Assembly (NCBI GenBank): GCA_016703105.1
Contig: JADJCS010000001.1
Location: 248,001-312,000 of the forward strand
Reading direction: 5' to 3'
Length of the DNA stretch: 64,000 bases
From: Flavobacteriales bacterium
Lineage (GTDB): Bacteria > Bacteroidota > Bacteroidia > Flavobacteriales_F > PHOS-HE28
In this document: positions 25,229 to 34,433 of the stretch, in pieces
How the letters are laid out: the number at the start of each line of letters is the position of its first letter
Numbering within the stretch: the first letter of the stretch is position 1
Translations under genes and position numbers: made by a program
Notes under the pieces: model-generated
What the model was told of the DNA's origin: nothing
The model's input: only the letters and a program-made list of their open reading frames with translations
Database searches by the model: none

Positions 25229-26878
25229 ATGGAACGAATTACGTTCAACGACCTGGGGCTCATCGAGCCCATTTTGAAAGCCCTTCAAGAGGAAGGCTAC
25301 ACCGAGCCTACGCCGATCCAGGCGCAGGCCATTCCGCATCTGATCAAAGGCCGCGACCTCCTGGGTTGCGCGCAGACCGGGACCGGAAAAACCGCCGCCT
25401 TCGCCATCCCCATTCTGCAAGAACTGCATGAGAAAGGACCGCAGGCGAAGCGTGCGATCCGCACACTGATCCTGACCCCCACCCGGGAATTGGCCATCCA
25501 GATCGGCGAGAGCTTCGCCGCTTACGGCCGCAACCTGCAGGTGCGGCACACCGTGATCTTCGGTGGTGTGGGCCAGAAGCCGCAGACCGACGCGCTGCAA
25601 CGCGGCGTGGATATCGTGGTGGCCACCCCCGGCCGCCTGCTGGACCTGATGGGCCAGGGCTACGTTCACTTGAACGGGCTTGAGATCTTCGTCCTCGACG
25701 AGGCCGACCGCATGCTGGACATGGGCTTCATCCACGATGTGAAGAAGGTGATCGCCAAGCTGCCGCAGAAGCGCCAGACGCTCTTCTTCAGCGCCACCAT
25801 GCCGCCAGAGATCGCCAAGCTGGCGAACAGCATTCTCACCGATCCGATCAAAGTGGAAGTGGCGCCGCAGAGCACCACCGCCGAGACCATCGACCAGCAC
25901 TTGTTCTATGTTGACCGCACGGACAAGAACAAGTTGTTGGTCCACCTGTTGCAAGGCGACACCATCCGGGAGGCGCTCATTTTTACCCGTACCAAGCACG
26001 GCGCGAACAAGGTGGCCAAGATCCTCACGCAGTCCGGTTTCGCGGCCGAGGCCATCCATGGCAACAAGAGCCAGACCGCACGCCAGGCGGCGCTCAAGAA
26101 TTTCAAAGAAGGAAAGCTCCGTGCTTTGGTAGCCACCGATATCGCCGCACGCGGCATCGACATCGATGGGCTGACGCATGTGATCAACTTTGACATCCCG
26201 AACATTCCCGAGACCTATGTACACCGCATTGGCCGCACGGGCCGCGCGGGTGCTTCGGGCAAGGCCCTCTCCTTCTGTGATCACGAGGAAAAGGAATTCC
26301 TGCGTGACATCACCCGATTGATCAAGCGGGATATCCCTGTGGTTTCCGAACATCCCTTCGTCATGACCGGTGGTCCTAAGAAGGCCGAACCCGAGATCCG
26401 CGAGCCGCGCCAACCGCGCGGGCCAGGACGTGCTCAAGGGCAGCGCCGTGATGAACGCTCCCCGCGCAATGGTCAGCGTCATCCCGGACAGGACAACGGT
26501 CGACGTCACGGTACACCGGGACGCACTGACCAGCGACCCGCCCGTCAAGGTGATCGCCCTTCGCAGCCACAGCGTGCCGCGCAAGAACAGCAGCGTCCCC
26601 AACGCGATGATCGCGCGCGGGACCAACGTCCGCGTGAACAACGCCCGCAGGGAGAACGCCAGGCGCCGCGCCCGGCAGAGCGTCAGCCTACGTCCGCGGA
26701 ACGCGCCCCGCGACCGCAAGAAGATCGTGGAGGATCCGGCCGCAAGCCGGACTATGCGGCCTTGACCAAGGAGCTCTTCGGCGAACTCGAGGGCAAGCCC
26801 AACGACAAGAAGAGCGATCAACCCAAAAAAGAAGGCGAAGGCAAGAAGAAGAAATGGTTCGGCTTGGGTGGCCGCTAG
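25229..26878 (+). CDS. DEAD-box ATP-dependent RNA helicase (RhlE-like)
   Basis: 549 residues. All family motifs are present in order: Q motif (TEPTPIQAQAIP), I (AQTGTGKT), Ia (PTRELAIQ), Ib (TPGR), II (DEAD), III (SAT), V (ATDIAARGID) and VI (HRIGRTGRAG). After residue 390 comes a 150-residue basic, Arg/Pro/Gln-rich disordered tail ending in a Lys-rich KKKKWFGLGGR, an RNA-binding extension common in Bacteroidota RhlE-type proteins. It unwinds short RNA duplexes in ribosome assembly or mRNA turnover. It is a single-gene unit with its own promoter and terminator. Confidence 0.95.
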   Translation: MERITFNDLGLIEPILKALQEEGYTEPTPIQAQAIPHLIKGRDLLGCAQTGTGKTAAFAIPILQELHEKGPQAKRAIRTLILTPTRELAIQIGESFAAYGRNLQVRHTVIFGGVGQKPQTDALQRGVDIVVATPGRLLDLMGQGYVHLNGLEIFVLDEADRMLDMGFIHDVKKVIAKLPQKRQTLFFSATMPPEIAKLANSILTDPIKVEVAPQSTTAETIDQHLFYVDRTDKNKLLVHLLQGDTIREALIFTRTKHGANKVAKILTQSGFAAEAIHGNKSQTARQAALKNFKEGKLRALVATDIAARGIDIDGLTHVINFDIPNIPETYVHRIGRTGRAGASGKALSFCDHEEKEFLRDITRLIKRDIPVVSEHPFVMTGGPKKAEPEIREPRQPRGPGRAQGQRRDERSPRNGQRHPGQDNGRRHGTPGRTDQRPARQGDRPSQPQRAAQEQQRPQRDDRARDQRPREQRPQGERQAPRPAERQPTSAERAPRPQEDRGGSGRKPDYAALTKELFGELEGKPNDKKSDQPKKEGEGKKKKWFGLGGR

Positions 26879-26895
26879 GATCAACACATCATAGA

Positions 26896-26935
26896 GCGCG
26901 AAAGGCCGGATGAGCGATCATCCGGCCTTTCGCGC
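26896..26935. terminator. Bidirectional terminator between helicase and desaturase genes
   Basis: A perfect 18-bp stem (26896-26913 with 26918-26935) with a 4-base loop sits between two convergent genes. The AAA and TTT inside the arms can act as the run-off tract in either direction. Confidence 0.75.
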
Positions 26936-26951
26936 CTCAAGCCGCGCCATA

Positions 26952-27914
26952 TCAGGCCGACACAGGTTTCGTCCGGGTCTTGAGCTCCGCTTGGAGCTGG
27001 CGGCTGGTCTTGGAACTGCCGTCGTGGCTCCAACCCGGAGGGCCGAAGATGTACATCAACTTCGCCTTCAGCGTAGGCGCACGCTTCACGTCCTTCCAGA
27101 TCTCCTGGAACTCGAACAGGTTGTGCGTGATCGGGCTCCGGCTTCCGGGATCATGACTGATGCCGTACTTCGGTTCTACGCCATTGATCGGATCCTGCCA
27201 GGTCCCATAGAGGCGGTCCCAGATGGTGAGGATCCCGCCGTGGTTACGGTCAAGGTACTCCGTGTTACTACTGTGGTGTACCACATGCACATACGGCGTG
27301 TTGAACACCTTCTCATACCATGGCATGGACGGTACCAACTGGCTGTGGAGGAAGAACTGGTAGAACGAGTTGATGATGAGGCAGGTGGCGATCATGATCG
27401 GTTCGAAGCCCAACAAGGGCATCCAAAGCCAGTAAACCGGCTTGAAGAGCGCGATGAACCACCCGTTGCGGATGCTCACCGTAAGATTGAACATCTTTCC
27501 GGAGTGGTGCGGCAGGTGCGCGGCCCAGAGAATACGCACGTTGTGCGCGATGCGATGGTGCCAATAGAAATTGTGGTCGTCCAACACCAAACAGATCACC
27601 CAAGTATACCATGCCCAGCCCAGGCTCGAATAGCCCAGGACGTCTTCCCGGAACGGTGCGGCCCAGGCGAACAGGAACAGGTAGAGCGAGATCTCGAACA
27701 CATTGGCGATCACTTTGATCAAGGTCGCGACCGAACCCATCACAAAGCCGGCCCAGCTCTCCTTGAGGTCGAACAATTCTTTCGCGCGGAAATATTCCAG
27801 CACGATGAGGAGGACGAAGACGGGGTACACATAGCGGGCTCCGATGGCCTCGATGGGCAGTTCGGGCAGTTGCCGCTTCATATCGAGCCAGGCGTCGATC
27901 AGGTTGAAGTCCAT
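26952..27914 (-). CDS. Sterol desaturase/fatty acid hydroxylase-family membrane protein
   Basis: 320 residues, four or five membrane helices. The histidine clusters of the di-iron family are present in order: WHHRIAHN, HLPHHSGK, then HVVHHSSN. Such enzymes hydroxylate or desaturate lipids with O2; here the likely substrates are membrane fatty acids, carotenoids or sphingolipid-like molecules. A TAGATTTG box lies 47 bases upstream. It converges on the helicase gene. Confidence 0.88.
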   Translation of the reverse strand: MDFNLIDAWLDMKRQLPELPIEAIGARYVYPVFVLLIVLEYFRAKELFDLKESWAGFVMGSVATLIKVIANVFEISLYLFLFAWAAPFREDVLGYSSLGWAWYTWVICLVLDDHNFYWHHRIAHNVRILWAAHLPHHSGKMFNLTVSIRNGWFIALFKPVYWLWMPLLGFEPIMIATCLIINSFYQFFLHSQLVPSMPWYEKVFNTPYVHVVHHSSNTEYLDRNHGGILTIWDRLYGTWQDPINGVEPKYGISHDPGSRSPITHNLFEFQEIWKDVKRAPTLKAKLMYIFGPPGWSHDGSSKTSRQLQAELKTRTKPVSA

Positions 27915-27960
27915 CGTGGGCAGTGGGCGGTTTTGGTAGGCCGTGGAGGTGCGAAGGCCA

Positions 27961-27968
27961 CAAATCTA
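27961..27968 (-). promoter_or_regulatory. -7 box of the sterol desaturase gene
   Basis: On the minus strand this reads TAGATTTG, a full match to TAnnTTTG, followed by the GC-rich tail seen at other promoters of this window. No TTG at consensus spacing. Confidence 0.4.
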
Positions 27969-28028
27969 CCCGGAAGGAGCCGTTGGATAGTGAGGATGAT
28001 CAGTCCCTTCACATCCCATCTTTGTCGC

Positions 28029-29336
28029 ATGCGCATCCTGACAGTTCTGCTTTCGATGTCCACCTCGGTGATCGCTGCCCAAGATCCCGTCAATGGCCCG
28101 ATGGTAGGCCATTGTGATATGCTGGAAGCCACGATCTGGCTACAGTGCAAGGGCCCTTGCACCGCGCAGTTGGAATATTGGAAGGAAGGCCGACCGGATA
28201 GTTTGTTGCGCACCCCACTGCAGGCATCTTCCGCAGATCGGGCCCATGCCATGGACTTCCGCATGGACCAGGTAGTGCCGGCAACCACCTATGAGTACCG
28301 AGTGGTGCTGGACGACAAGCCCTTGGATCTGGGTGAGCCTCTCCGCTTCCGCACGCAACCACTTTGGAAGTTCCGCAACGACCCGCCCGACTTCACCATG
28401 GCCACAGGATCCTGCACCTATGTGAACGAGCCGGCGTACGATCGGCCGGGTAAACCCTACGGAGCAGGTTATGGGATCTTCGATGCGATCGCCGCGAAGC
28501 GACCAGACCTCATGCTCTGGCTTGGGGACAACATCTACCTGCGCGAACCGGATTGGGGATCACGGACCGGTTTCCTTCATCGTTACACGCACACACGGTC
28601 CCTGCCTGAGATACAGCACCTTTTGCGCAGCACCGCGAACTACGCCATTTGGGACGACCACGACTTCGGACCCAATGATGCCGATGGCAGCTTCGTGAAC
28701 GCGGCTTTTGCGAAGGAGACGTTCGATCTGTTCTGGCCGAACCCGGGATGTGGCATACCCGAAGCTCCACGTGGTATCACCACGGCCTTCAGCCATGCGG
28801 ATGTGGACTTCTTTCTGCTCGACGACCGCACCTACCGGATCCCGCCGGATGTGGTCAGTTCCACCCCTACATTGTTAGGTGGACCGCAACAGGATTGGTT
28901 GATCCGTGCCCTCAAGTACAGCGATGCCAGTTTCAAGGTGGTGGCGCTCGGAGGTCAGTTCTTGAGTACCGCGAGCGTCTTCGAGAACTATGCGACCTTC
29001 CCCGCCGAACGGCAGCAGTTGATCGACCGCATCGAGCAGGAAGGGATCACCGGGGTGGTCTTCCTTACGGGGGATCGCCACTTCACCGAATTGAGCCACC
29101 TGGTGCTCCCGAACGGCGCCTGGATCCTGGACCTCACCAGTTCGCCGCTCACCTCAGGTCCCTATGCAACCAAAGAAGAGAACGCTCTTCGGGTGCCTGG
29201 AACCCTGGTCACGGAGCGCGGTTTTGCCACCTTGTCCTTTTCGGGACCCAAGGCCCAACGCGTGTTGACCGTTCGCGCCCACAACGCGAAAGGCGAGCAA
29301 CTCTGGGAACACGTGTTCCAGCAGCCTACGAAATAG
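28029..29336 (+). CDS. PhoD-like alkaline phosphatase/phosphodiesterase, secreted
   Basis: 435 residues from ATG 28029; the long open frame upstream is shadow. Signal peptide about 1-17 (ending IAAQ), a fibronectin-like N-domain, then the metallophosphatase domain. Its motifs are FTMATGSCTY, LWLGDNIYL, IWDDHDFGPND and VFLTGDRHFTEL, which hold the metal-binding Asp, Asn and His residues. It probably releases phosphate from phosphodiesters or monoesters in the periplasm or outside. It has no T9SS domain. A CATCTTTG box (28017-28024) is just before the start, so the leader would be very short. Confidence 0.88.
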   Translation: MRILTVLLSMSTSVIAAQDPVNGPMVGHCDMLEATIWLQCKGPCTAQLEYWKEGRPDSLLRTPLQASSADRAHAMDFRMDQVVPATTYEYRVVLDDKPLDLGEPLRFRTQPLWKFRNDPPDFTMATGSCTYVNEPAYDRPGKPYGAGYGIFDAIAAKRPDLMLWLGDNIYLREPDWGSRTGFLHRYTHTRSLPEIQHLLRSTANYAIWDDHDFGPNDADGSFVNAAFAKETFDLFWPNPGCGIPEAPRGITTAFSHADVDFFLLDDRTYRIPPDVVSSTPTLLGGPQQDWLIRALKYSDASFKVVALGGQFLSTASVFENYATFPAERQQLIDRIEQEGITGVVFLTGDRHFTELSHLVLPNGAWILDLTSSPLTSGPYATKEENALRVPGTLVTERGFATLSFSGPKAQRVLTVRAHNAKGEQLWEHVFQQPTK

Positions 29337-29356
29337 GGTCCGGGGATCCGCAACGG

Positions 29357-29806
29357 TCAGCCGCGCAGTTTGTCGAGCGCCTCGTTCACGGACCGGGCTT
29401 CTTCCGTGCTGATACGCCCGGTATACTCCTTCATCAGGGGTTGGATCAACTGGTCCACTTCCTGCAGAAGAGAAAGGCCATTGCGGGTGATGCTCACGTA
29501 GATCACCCGGCGGTCCGAGTCGCATCGAACGCGCTCCACCAGGTTCTTCGCGATCAGCTTATCGGTGAGGCGCGTGGCGTTCGGGGCCCGGTCCAACATA
29601 CGGTCCTTCACCTGTTGCATGTTCATCCGGTCCTTGGCCCCGCGGAGTATCCGCAAGATATTGTACTGTGCCAAGCTGAGACCATGTTTGGCCAGGATGT
29701 GCGCATGCGTGCCCTTGAACCAGTTGCCGGTGAAAAGCACATTGAGCACCGCCTTCTGTTGTTCGCTTTCGAACCGACTGACCAGTTCCTCCTCGATGCG
29801 GGCCAT
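29357..29806 (-). CDS. MarR-family transcriptional regulator
   Basis: 149 residues. A winged helix-turn-helix core with GLSLAQYNILRILRG, NATRLTDKLIAKNLVERV and SDRRVIYVSITRNG, the standard MarR recognition helix and wing. It binds DNA as a dimer and is released by a small ligand. It is divergent from the lipoprotein methyltransferase gene across 92 bases, and a TACTTTCG box (29811-29818, minus) is adjacent, so it may control itself or that gene. No clear operator palindrome was found. Confidence 0.88.
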   Translation of the reverse strand: MARIEEELVSRFESEQQKAVLNVLFTGNWFKGTHAHILAKHGLSLAQYNILRILRGAKDRMNMQQVKDRMLDRAPNATRLTDKLIAKNLVERVRCDSDRRVIYVSITRNGLSLLQEVDQLIQPLMKEYTGRISTEEARSVNEALDKLRG

Positions 29807-29898
29807 GCGACGAAAGTAGCGCCCTGCATGGCGCCTGGCTTAATTGGAAGACATATCCACGGTCCGCTCCATTATTTTCGCCCTCCTACACACTCATC

Positions 29899-30594
29899 AT
29901 GGAACTACGCTCCGCGTTGATCATCGGTCTCCTGCCTCTCATCGCGATCGCCTGCGAGAACGGAGCGTCGTCAAGCTCTTCGAGTACCTCCGGGACCGAT
30001 GCCCCGAACACTCCCTCTGCGGACGAGTCGAGTTGGCGCCAGCCGGCCACGTTATTTTCCGTGCTTCCCATGATCCCCGGCAGCACGGTGGCGAATATCA
30101 TGGCAGGCGACGGATACTATGCCTTTGAACTATTGAAGGCCGGTGCCGCGAAAGTGATCGCCATCGATCCGGACGAAGGCAATGTGGAGCGCATCCGCGC
30201 AAAAGCCGAATCGCTCGGCTTCGGCAAGGATAAATTGGAGGTCCGGCATGCACCGTTGGGAACTACCGGTCTGCAGAACGGGGAAGCGGATCTGGCGTTG
30301 TGTGTCCATTCCTATCCCAACCTGCCCGACCGGATCAATTACTTGAGGAAGGTGCGTACCGCCTTGAAAAGCCCGGCTCCACTCGTACTGGTAGACTTCA
30401 ATCCCGCGGATTCGCCAGTGGGCCCGCCGCTGGATCAGCGATGGAGCGACCAGCAAGTAATGGATGAAATGGAACTGGTGGGAGCCACGGACATTGGAGC
30501 CTACTCCAAGAAGCTCCCCTATCAGTGGATCGTGATCGCCCTGGACTTCGTGGAGATCCCGGACGGTCCGGGGGATGAGGTCGCCCCTGGTTGA
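29899..30594 (+). CDS. Predicted lipoprotein with a SAM-dependent methyltransferase domain
   Basis: 231 residues. A signal peptide ends in the lipobox IAIAC (Cys19), followed by a Ser/Thr-rich tether. The rest is a class I methyltransferase fold: VANIMAGDGYYAFELL as the SAM loop, VIAIDPDEGNVERI as the acidic loop, ADLALCVHSYPNLPD, and PLVLVDFNP. A methyltransferase outside the cytoplasm lacks an obvious SAM supply, so it may bind another ligand or the signal may be inefficient. Substrate unknown. It lies across from a MarR regulator. Confidence 0.78.
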   Translation: MELRSALIIGLLPLIAIACENGASSSSSSTSGTDAPNTPSADESSWRQPATLFSVLPMIPGSTVANIMAGDGYYAFELLKAGAAKVIAIDPDEGNVERIRAKAESLGFGKDKLEVRHAPLGTTGLQNGEADLALCVHSYPNLPDRINYLRKVRTALKSPAPLVLVDFNPADSPVGPPLDQRWSDQQVMDEMELVGATDIGAYSKKLPYQWIVIALDFVEIPDGPGDEVAPG

Positions 30595-30761
30595 GCGAAG
30601 CGATCGGCCTTTTTCGATCTGGGAAGGGATCCTTCACTGGATCGACCGTGGTCCTGCCCCACGGGCCTTGAGCACACTGATCTACCGCGCGTGCGCCATC
30701 CATTGGTTGTGCGCGGATCGGCCGACAGTGGTCGGCATTGATCACTGGGTCGATGTGGAGT

Positions 30762-30796
30762 ACAAAAAGAAGAAGGGAGAGGCTCGCCTCTCCCTT
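30762..30796 (-). terminator. Terminator of the OmpA-family gene
   Basis: On the minus strand an 11-bp GC-rich stem (30773-30783 with 30786-30796) is followed by a T-rich tract (30762-30772). It lies 22 bases after the OmpA-like gene stop. Confidence 0.8.
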
Positions 30797-30817
30797 CCAG
30801 ATCCCATCGGGTGTTCC

Positions 30818-32173
30818 TTATTCCCAGAACACCACTTTGAACTCTACGCGGCGGTTCTTGGCACGACCGGCCGAGGTAGCGTTGTCATCCACAGGCGTGG
30901 TCTCACCATGGCCCATGCTCTTCACGCGGCTCGCTTCCACGCCTTTGTCCTCCAAGTACTTCTCCACGGCTGCAGCGCGGTCCTCGGAGAGTTTCTGGTT
31001 CTTGCCGTCGTCCCCTTGGCTGTCCGTGTGGCCGTGGATCTCCAGGTTGTAGCTGGGGTTCTCCTTCATCACGGCTACCACCTGGTCAAGGATCGAATTG
31101 CTCGTCTTCTTGATCACGCTCTTGCCGCTCTCGAACTGGATACCGTTGAGGGCCTTTTCGAAGAGTTTCTTGGTCTCCTCCTTCAGTTCGGGGCAGCCTT
31201 TCATAGCGGCCACACCAGCTACATCCGGGCAGCGGTCGACATTGTCCGTGATGCCATCACCATCGCGATCCGGGCAACCTTGCTTGTCCGCAGGGCCTGC
31301 CAGATCGGGGCAAGCGTCCAGTTTATCGGCGATACCATCACCGTCGCGGTCCGGGCAACCACCCAAATTCGCCAAGCCCGCTTCATTGGGGCACTGATCG
31401 TCCTTGTCAGGAATACCATCGGCATCCGTATCGGGTTCGGGATGGATGGAAAGGCTTACGCCATCCACGAAATAATACGCGCGCTGGTTGTCCCCACCTT
31501 CGATGGCTTTGGCGTTCTCCATTCCTGCGGAAGGGAACGCGCCTACGATGATGAACTTTTCCGTTCCGTCCGCAACGAAGCTGCCCGTCACTTCCGTCCA
31601 GTTCGCCTTGTCAGCCACTTGTTGGCTGGTGCTCACTTGGGGTTTTTCGGTGAGAAAATGACGGTGGTTGTACTCCAGTTTTACCGGGGAGCAGTAAGCA
31701 CCGATCCCGCTCACAGTGCGATCGCTGGTCCCGGCCAGTTTTACGCGGATCAGAACGTCGTACTCCTGACCTGCGGTCAAGGGTGAAGCCAGTTCGGTCT
31801 GGAGGTACTCGCTGTACTGTTGATAAGCCGGACGGAATGGGCTCTCATCATGGTTCAAGAAGCGTTTCACCCGGTTCGGGCGCTGGTCGTCCTTGTATGC
31901 TACGAACCCGGCGTAACGTTCTCCTTCGAAGGCTGCTGTGCTTCCAAGGTCATTGTCCGGCGCCCCCACGTAGCAGGCGTCTTTGTTGAACACGTCCACC
32001 GAGCCGGCGTTCGCGTTGGACCAACCCGTGGCGCGATCCAGTTGGTCCCAGGTAGTGACCGGTTTGGTGGTCTCCTCGAAACCGGGATTCTTGACCAGGT
32101 TAGGCCCAGCCTGCGCGATGGCCCCCACGGACAGTATCGCTGCTCCGAACAGAACGGGGTATTTCAGCTTCAT
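30818..32173 (-). CDS. OmpA-family outer membrane protein with thrombospondin type 3 repeats
   Basis: 451 residues from ATG 32173. Signal peptide about 1-22; an N-terminal galactose-binding-like domain (GPNLVKNPGFEE, AYYFVDGVSLSIHP), about 23-255; three calcium-binding type 3 repeats (PDTDADGIPDKDDQCP, DRDGDGIADKLDACP, DRDGDGITDNVDRCP); and a C-terminal OmpA peptidoglycan-binding domain (LEIHGHTDSQGDDGKN, GRAKNRRVEFKV). It should tie the outer membrane to peptidoglycan. The N-domain in place of the usual beta-barrel is distinctive. A TACCTTTG box lies upstream. Confidence 0.9.
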   Translation of the reverse strand: MKLKYPVLFGAAILSVGAIAQAGPNLVKNPGFEETTKPVTTWDQLDRATGWSNANAGSVDVFNKDACYVGAPDNDLGSTAAFEGERYAGFVAYKDDQRPNRVKRFLNHDESPFRPAYQQYSEYLQTELASPLTAGQEYDVLIRVKLAGTSDRTVSGIGAYCSPVKLEYNHRHFLTEKPQVSTSQQVADKANWTEVTGSFVADGTEKFIIVGAFPSAGMENAKAIEGGDNQRAYYFVDGVSLSIHPEPDTDADGIPDKDDQCPNEAGLANLGGCPDRDGDGIADKLDACPDLAGPADKQGCPDRDGDGITDNVDRCPDVAGVAAMKGCPELKEETKKLFEKALNGIQFESGKSVIKKTSNSILDQVVAVMKENPSYNLEIHGHTDSQGDDGKNQKLSEDRAAAVEKYLEDKGVEASRVKSMGHGETTPVDDNATSAGRAKNRRVEFKVVFWE

Positions 32174-32235
32174 GATGATGTGTTTTGGTAGCGCCCCGGT
32201 GCACGGTCCCAATAGGGATCACCGTTCAGGCGCGC

Positions 32236-32243
32236 CAAAGGTA
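32236..32243 (-). promoter_or_regulatory. -7 box of the OmpA-family gene
   Basis: Minus strand TACCTTTG, a full match to TAnnTTTG, 63 bases before the start, followed by GGCGCGCC. No TTG at consensus spacing. Confidence 0.4.
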
Positions 32244-32381
32244 AACGCCCCGGCCGGATGGCGATCCACCTCCTGCACGAGCTATCAACGGACCTACGTT
32301 CACGATCCGCAAGTATCTGACCAGCAAAGCGTTCGAGCCTGCCTCTGCCTGGTCAGGCTCGAGCGGCGCCAAGAGCCTCTG

Positions 32382-33041
32382 TCAGCGCTTCAACCGATCG
32401 GCGAACACCTTGCGGAACTTGTCCAGCTTGGGACGTATCACCATCTGGCAATAGCCCTGCTCTCCGTTCAAGGCATAGTAGTTCTGGTGGTAGTCCTCCG
32501 CTGGATAGAAGGTGTCCGCCGCAGTGATCTCGGTAGTGATCGGGGCGCGGAAGGCGCCGCTTGCATCGAGTTCGGCCTTGTACTTCTCAGCGATCTGGCG
32601 CTGCGTTTCGTTGTGATAGAAGATCGCAGAACGGTATTGTGTGCCCACATCGGCTCCCTGCCGGTTGAGCGTGGTGGGGTCGTGGGTCTGCCAGAAAACC
32701 TCTAGCAGTTCGTCCAGTTCGAGTGCGGCGGGATCGAAGATGATCCGCGCCACCTCCGCATGCCCGGTGTTCCCGGTGCATACTTCACGATAGCTGGGGT
32801 TCTTCACATGCCCCCCCATGTACCCGGAGGTGACCGAATGAACACCCTTCAGTTCCACAAATACCGCCTCTACACACCAGAAGCAGCCAGCTCCGAGCGT
32901 GATCGTATCGGGTCGCGCGGGTATTGAGGTGTCGATCTCCATAGATTGAGCGGTGGTTTGCGGATCGGATGACTGGGACGGGACGCTTTGGCAAGCGAAC
33001 AATGATCCTGCGGAAATTACCAATAGAGAGATGGTGCGCAC
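32382..33041 (-). CDS. msrA: Peptide methionine sulfoxide reductase MsrA, lipoprotein form
   Basis: 219 residues from a GTG start. The N-terminus is a lipoprotein signal (SLFAC, Cys17) with a Ser/Thr/Gln-rich tether, so the enzyme is probably anchored in the periplasm or outer membrane. The catalytic motif GAGCFWCVEAVF is followed by SGYMGGHVKNPSYREVCTGNTGHAE, which is diagnostic of MsrA. It reduces methionine-S-sulfoxide in oxidised envelope proteins. No MsrB is fused or adjacent. Confidence 0.93.
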   Translation of the reverse strand: MRTISLLVISAGSLFACQSVPSQSSDPQTTAQSMEIDTSIPARPDTITLGAGCFWCVEAVFVELKGVHSVTSGYMGGHVKNPSYREVCTGNTGHAEVARIIFDPAALELDELLEVFWQTHDPTTLNRQGADVGTQYRSAIFYHNETQRQIAEKYKAELDASGAFRAPITTEITAADTFYPAEDYHQNYYALNGEQGYCQMVIRPKLDKFRKVFADRLKR

Positions 33042-33098
33042 TTGGTTCGGTGGATCAGGTGGGAATGTTCGGGGTCATCCAGACTATCGGCCCTATCC

Positions 33099-34379
33099 TC
33101 AGGATCTTTTGCCCGCCCCGCCCTTGACGCTGGTCGCTTCCTTTCGCAATTCCTTACCGATGCGTTCCACTACCCCCACTACAAGCGCATTCCCCATGAA
33201 GAAGGCACGCCAGGTATCGGACACTCCTTTGGTGTGATCATCCGGGAACATGTTCAGACGCTCCAGTTCGATCGGTGTCAATCTGCGGTATCGTCCACTC
33301 GGGGTGCGCACTACATGCTTGAACCGCGAAGGCGCGGACCCTCCTTCTCCGGTCACTATCGTACGACTTGGCCGGTCCAGCGCGTCGGGGAAGACCATGG
33401 CACCCTCTGAGTAGTGGTAGCGATGACCGCTGGCCCTGACCGTGCGTGGTTCGCTTTTGGATCCTTTAAGATATTTCCATCGGCCAAGGTCCTTCTTGCG
33501 GATGAAGAACTCTGTAGGAACATCCTCTTCTCGCTGGAGGACATCCCGGAGGGTCATCGGTTCCACCTTATCAGCGGCGATCGCCTTGCCGGTGAACACA
33601 TGGCCCTGTACCATGATACCGGCGTTGCGGAACGGCGTGGCCTTCTGGTCCTTACCGAAGGTCCGTGATAAGGTGTCCAGGTTCTCCGCGATGCTGAACT
33701 GTACCAGGTCTTCGCCGGTCACAGAGCACGGCAGGGCACGGGCCAACGTCCCTTCACGGCTCAGCCAATCTGCCGGAGTGGCCTTGCACGCAGCCTTGTA
33801 CTTGGGGGTTCCGCGATGATAGCCGACGATAAAGACCCGTCGGCGCCTTTGGGGCATACCATGTTCCGCTGCGTTTATGACCCGCCACTCGACAGCGTAA
33901 CCGAGCAGGTCGAGCGATCGCAGCATCACTGCCAGATCTCTACCCCGCTGTCCCACTGGGGATCCCAGCAAGCGATCCACGTTCTCCAGCACCAAGTAGG
34001 CGGGTGGCGCCTTGGCCCCGGACAGCAGCCGGTGGATCTGCCACCAAAGCACTCCTTTCTTTCCGACCAGGCCCTTTGAATTCTTCAGCGTGCTGGCGAC
34101 CGAATAGTCCTGACAAGGGAAGCCGCCCACCAGCACATCGCATTCAGGGACGTCCTCCACCGCCACCTCGGCGATATCCTTGTTCTCGAAGTGTGCCTTG
34201 CCGAACCGGGCCGTGTATACCTCGGCCGCGTGCTGGCGTTTCCGGCCAGGCTCCCATTGATCGCTGAACACGACGCGGAACCCGCCTGCACGTTCCAGCC
34301 CGAGCCTGAACCCCCCTACCCCGGCGAACAGTTCCACTACGCGCAAAGGTGGCGTCGCGCTTGAGGGCCGCTTGGTCAT
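33099..34379 (-). CDS. DNA (cytosine-5) methyltransferase, solitary
   Basis: 426 residues from ATG 34379 (a TTG three codons upstream is less likely). Motif I VVELFAGVGGFRLGLE, motif IV VGGFPCQDYSVA with the catalytic Pro-Cys-Gln, motif VI YLVLENVDRLL, motif VIII QRRRRVFIVGY and motif X MGNALVVGVVERIG are all present, so it should be active. The target recognition region is about residues 190-340; the target is not deducible. No restriction endonuclease, specificity or mismatch-repair gene is nearby, so it may be an orphan regulatory or protective methyltransferase. Confidence 0.93.
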   Translation of the reverse strand: MTKRPSSATPPLRVVELFAGVGGFRLGLERAGGFRVVFSDQWEPGRKRQHAAEVYTARFGKAHFENKDIAEVAVEDVPECDVLVGGFPCQDYSVASTLKNSKGLVGKKGVLWWQIHRLLSGAKAPPAYLVLENVDRLLGSPVGQRGRDLAVMLRSLDLLGYAVEWRVINAAEHGMPQRRRRVFIVGYHRGTPKYKAACKATPADWLSREGTLARALPCSVTGEDLVQFSIAENLDTLSRTFGKDQKATPFRNAGIMVQGHVFTGKAIAADKVEPMTLRDVLQREEDVPTEFFIRKKDLGRWKYLKGSKSEPRTVRASGHRYHYSEGAMVFPDALDRPSRTIVTGEGGSAPSRFKHVVRTPSGRYRRLTPIELERLNMFPDDHTKGVSDTWRAFFMGNALVVGVVERIGKELRKEATSVKGGAGKRS

Positions 34380-34433
34380 GGGGGCCAAATATCGGTGGAC
34401 GGAGGAGTGCTGCGACGGCGGCAGTGTCGAAAT

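Noticed and set aside
25196..26887. A 563-residue open frame on the minus strand opposite the helicase gene
   Set aside because: It is the antisense shadow of a high-GC gene with all helicase motifs; its translation is low-complexity Leu/Arg/Ala and has no family match.
30721..30736. Small palindrome GCCGAC-AGTG-GTCGGC as an operator
   Set aside because: Lies in a 223-base gap downstream of two convergent genes, so there is no promoter for it to regulate.
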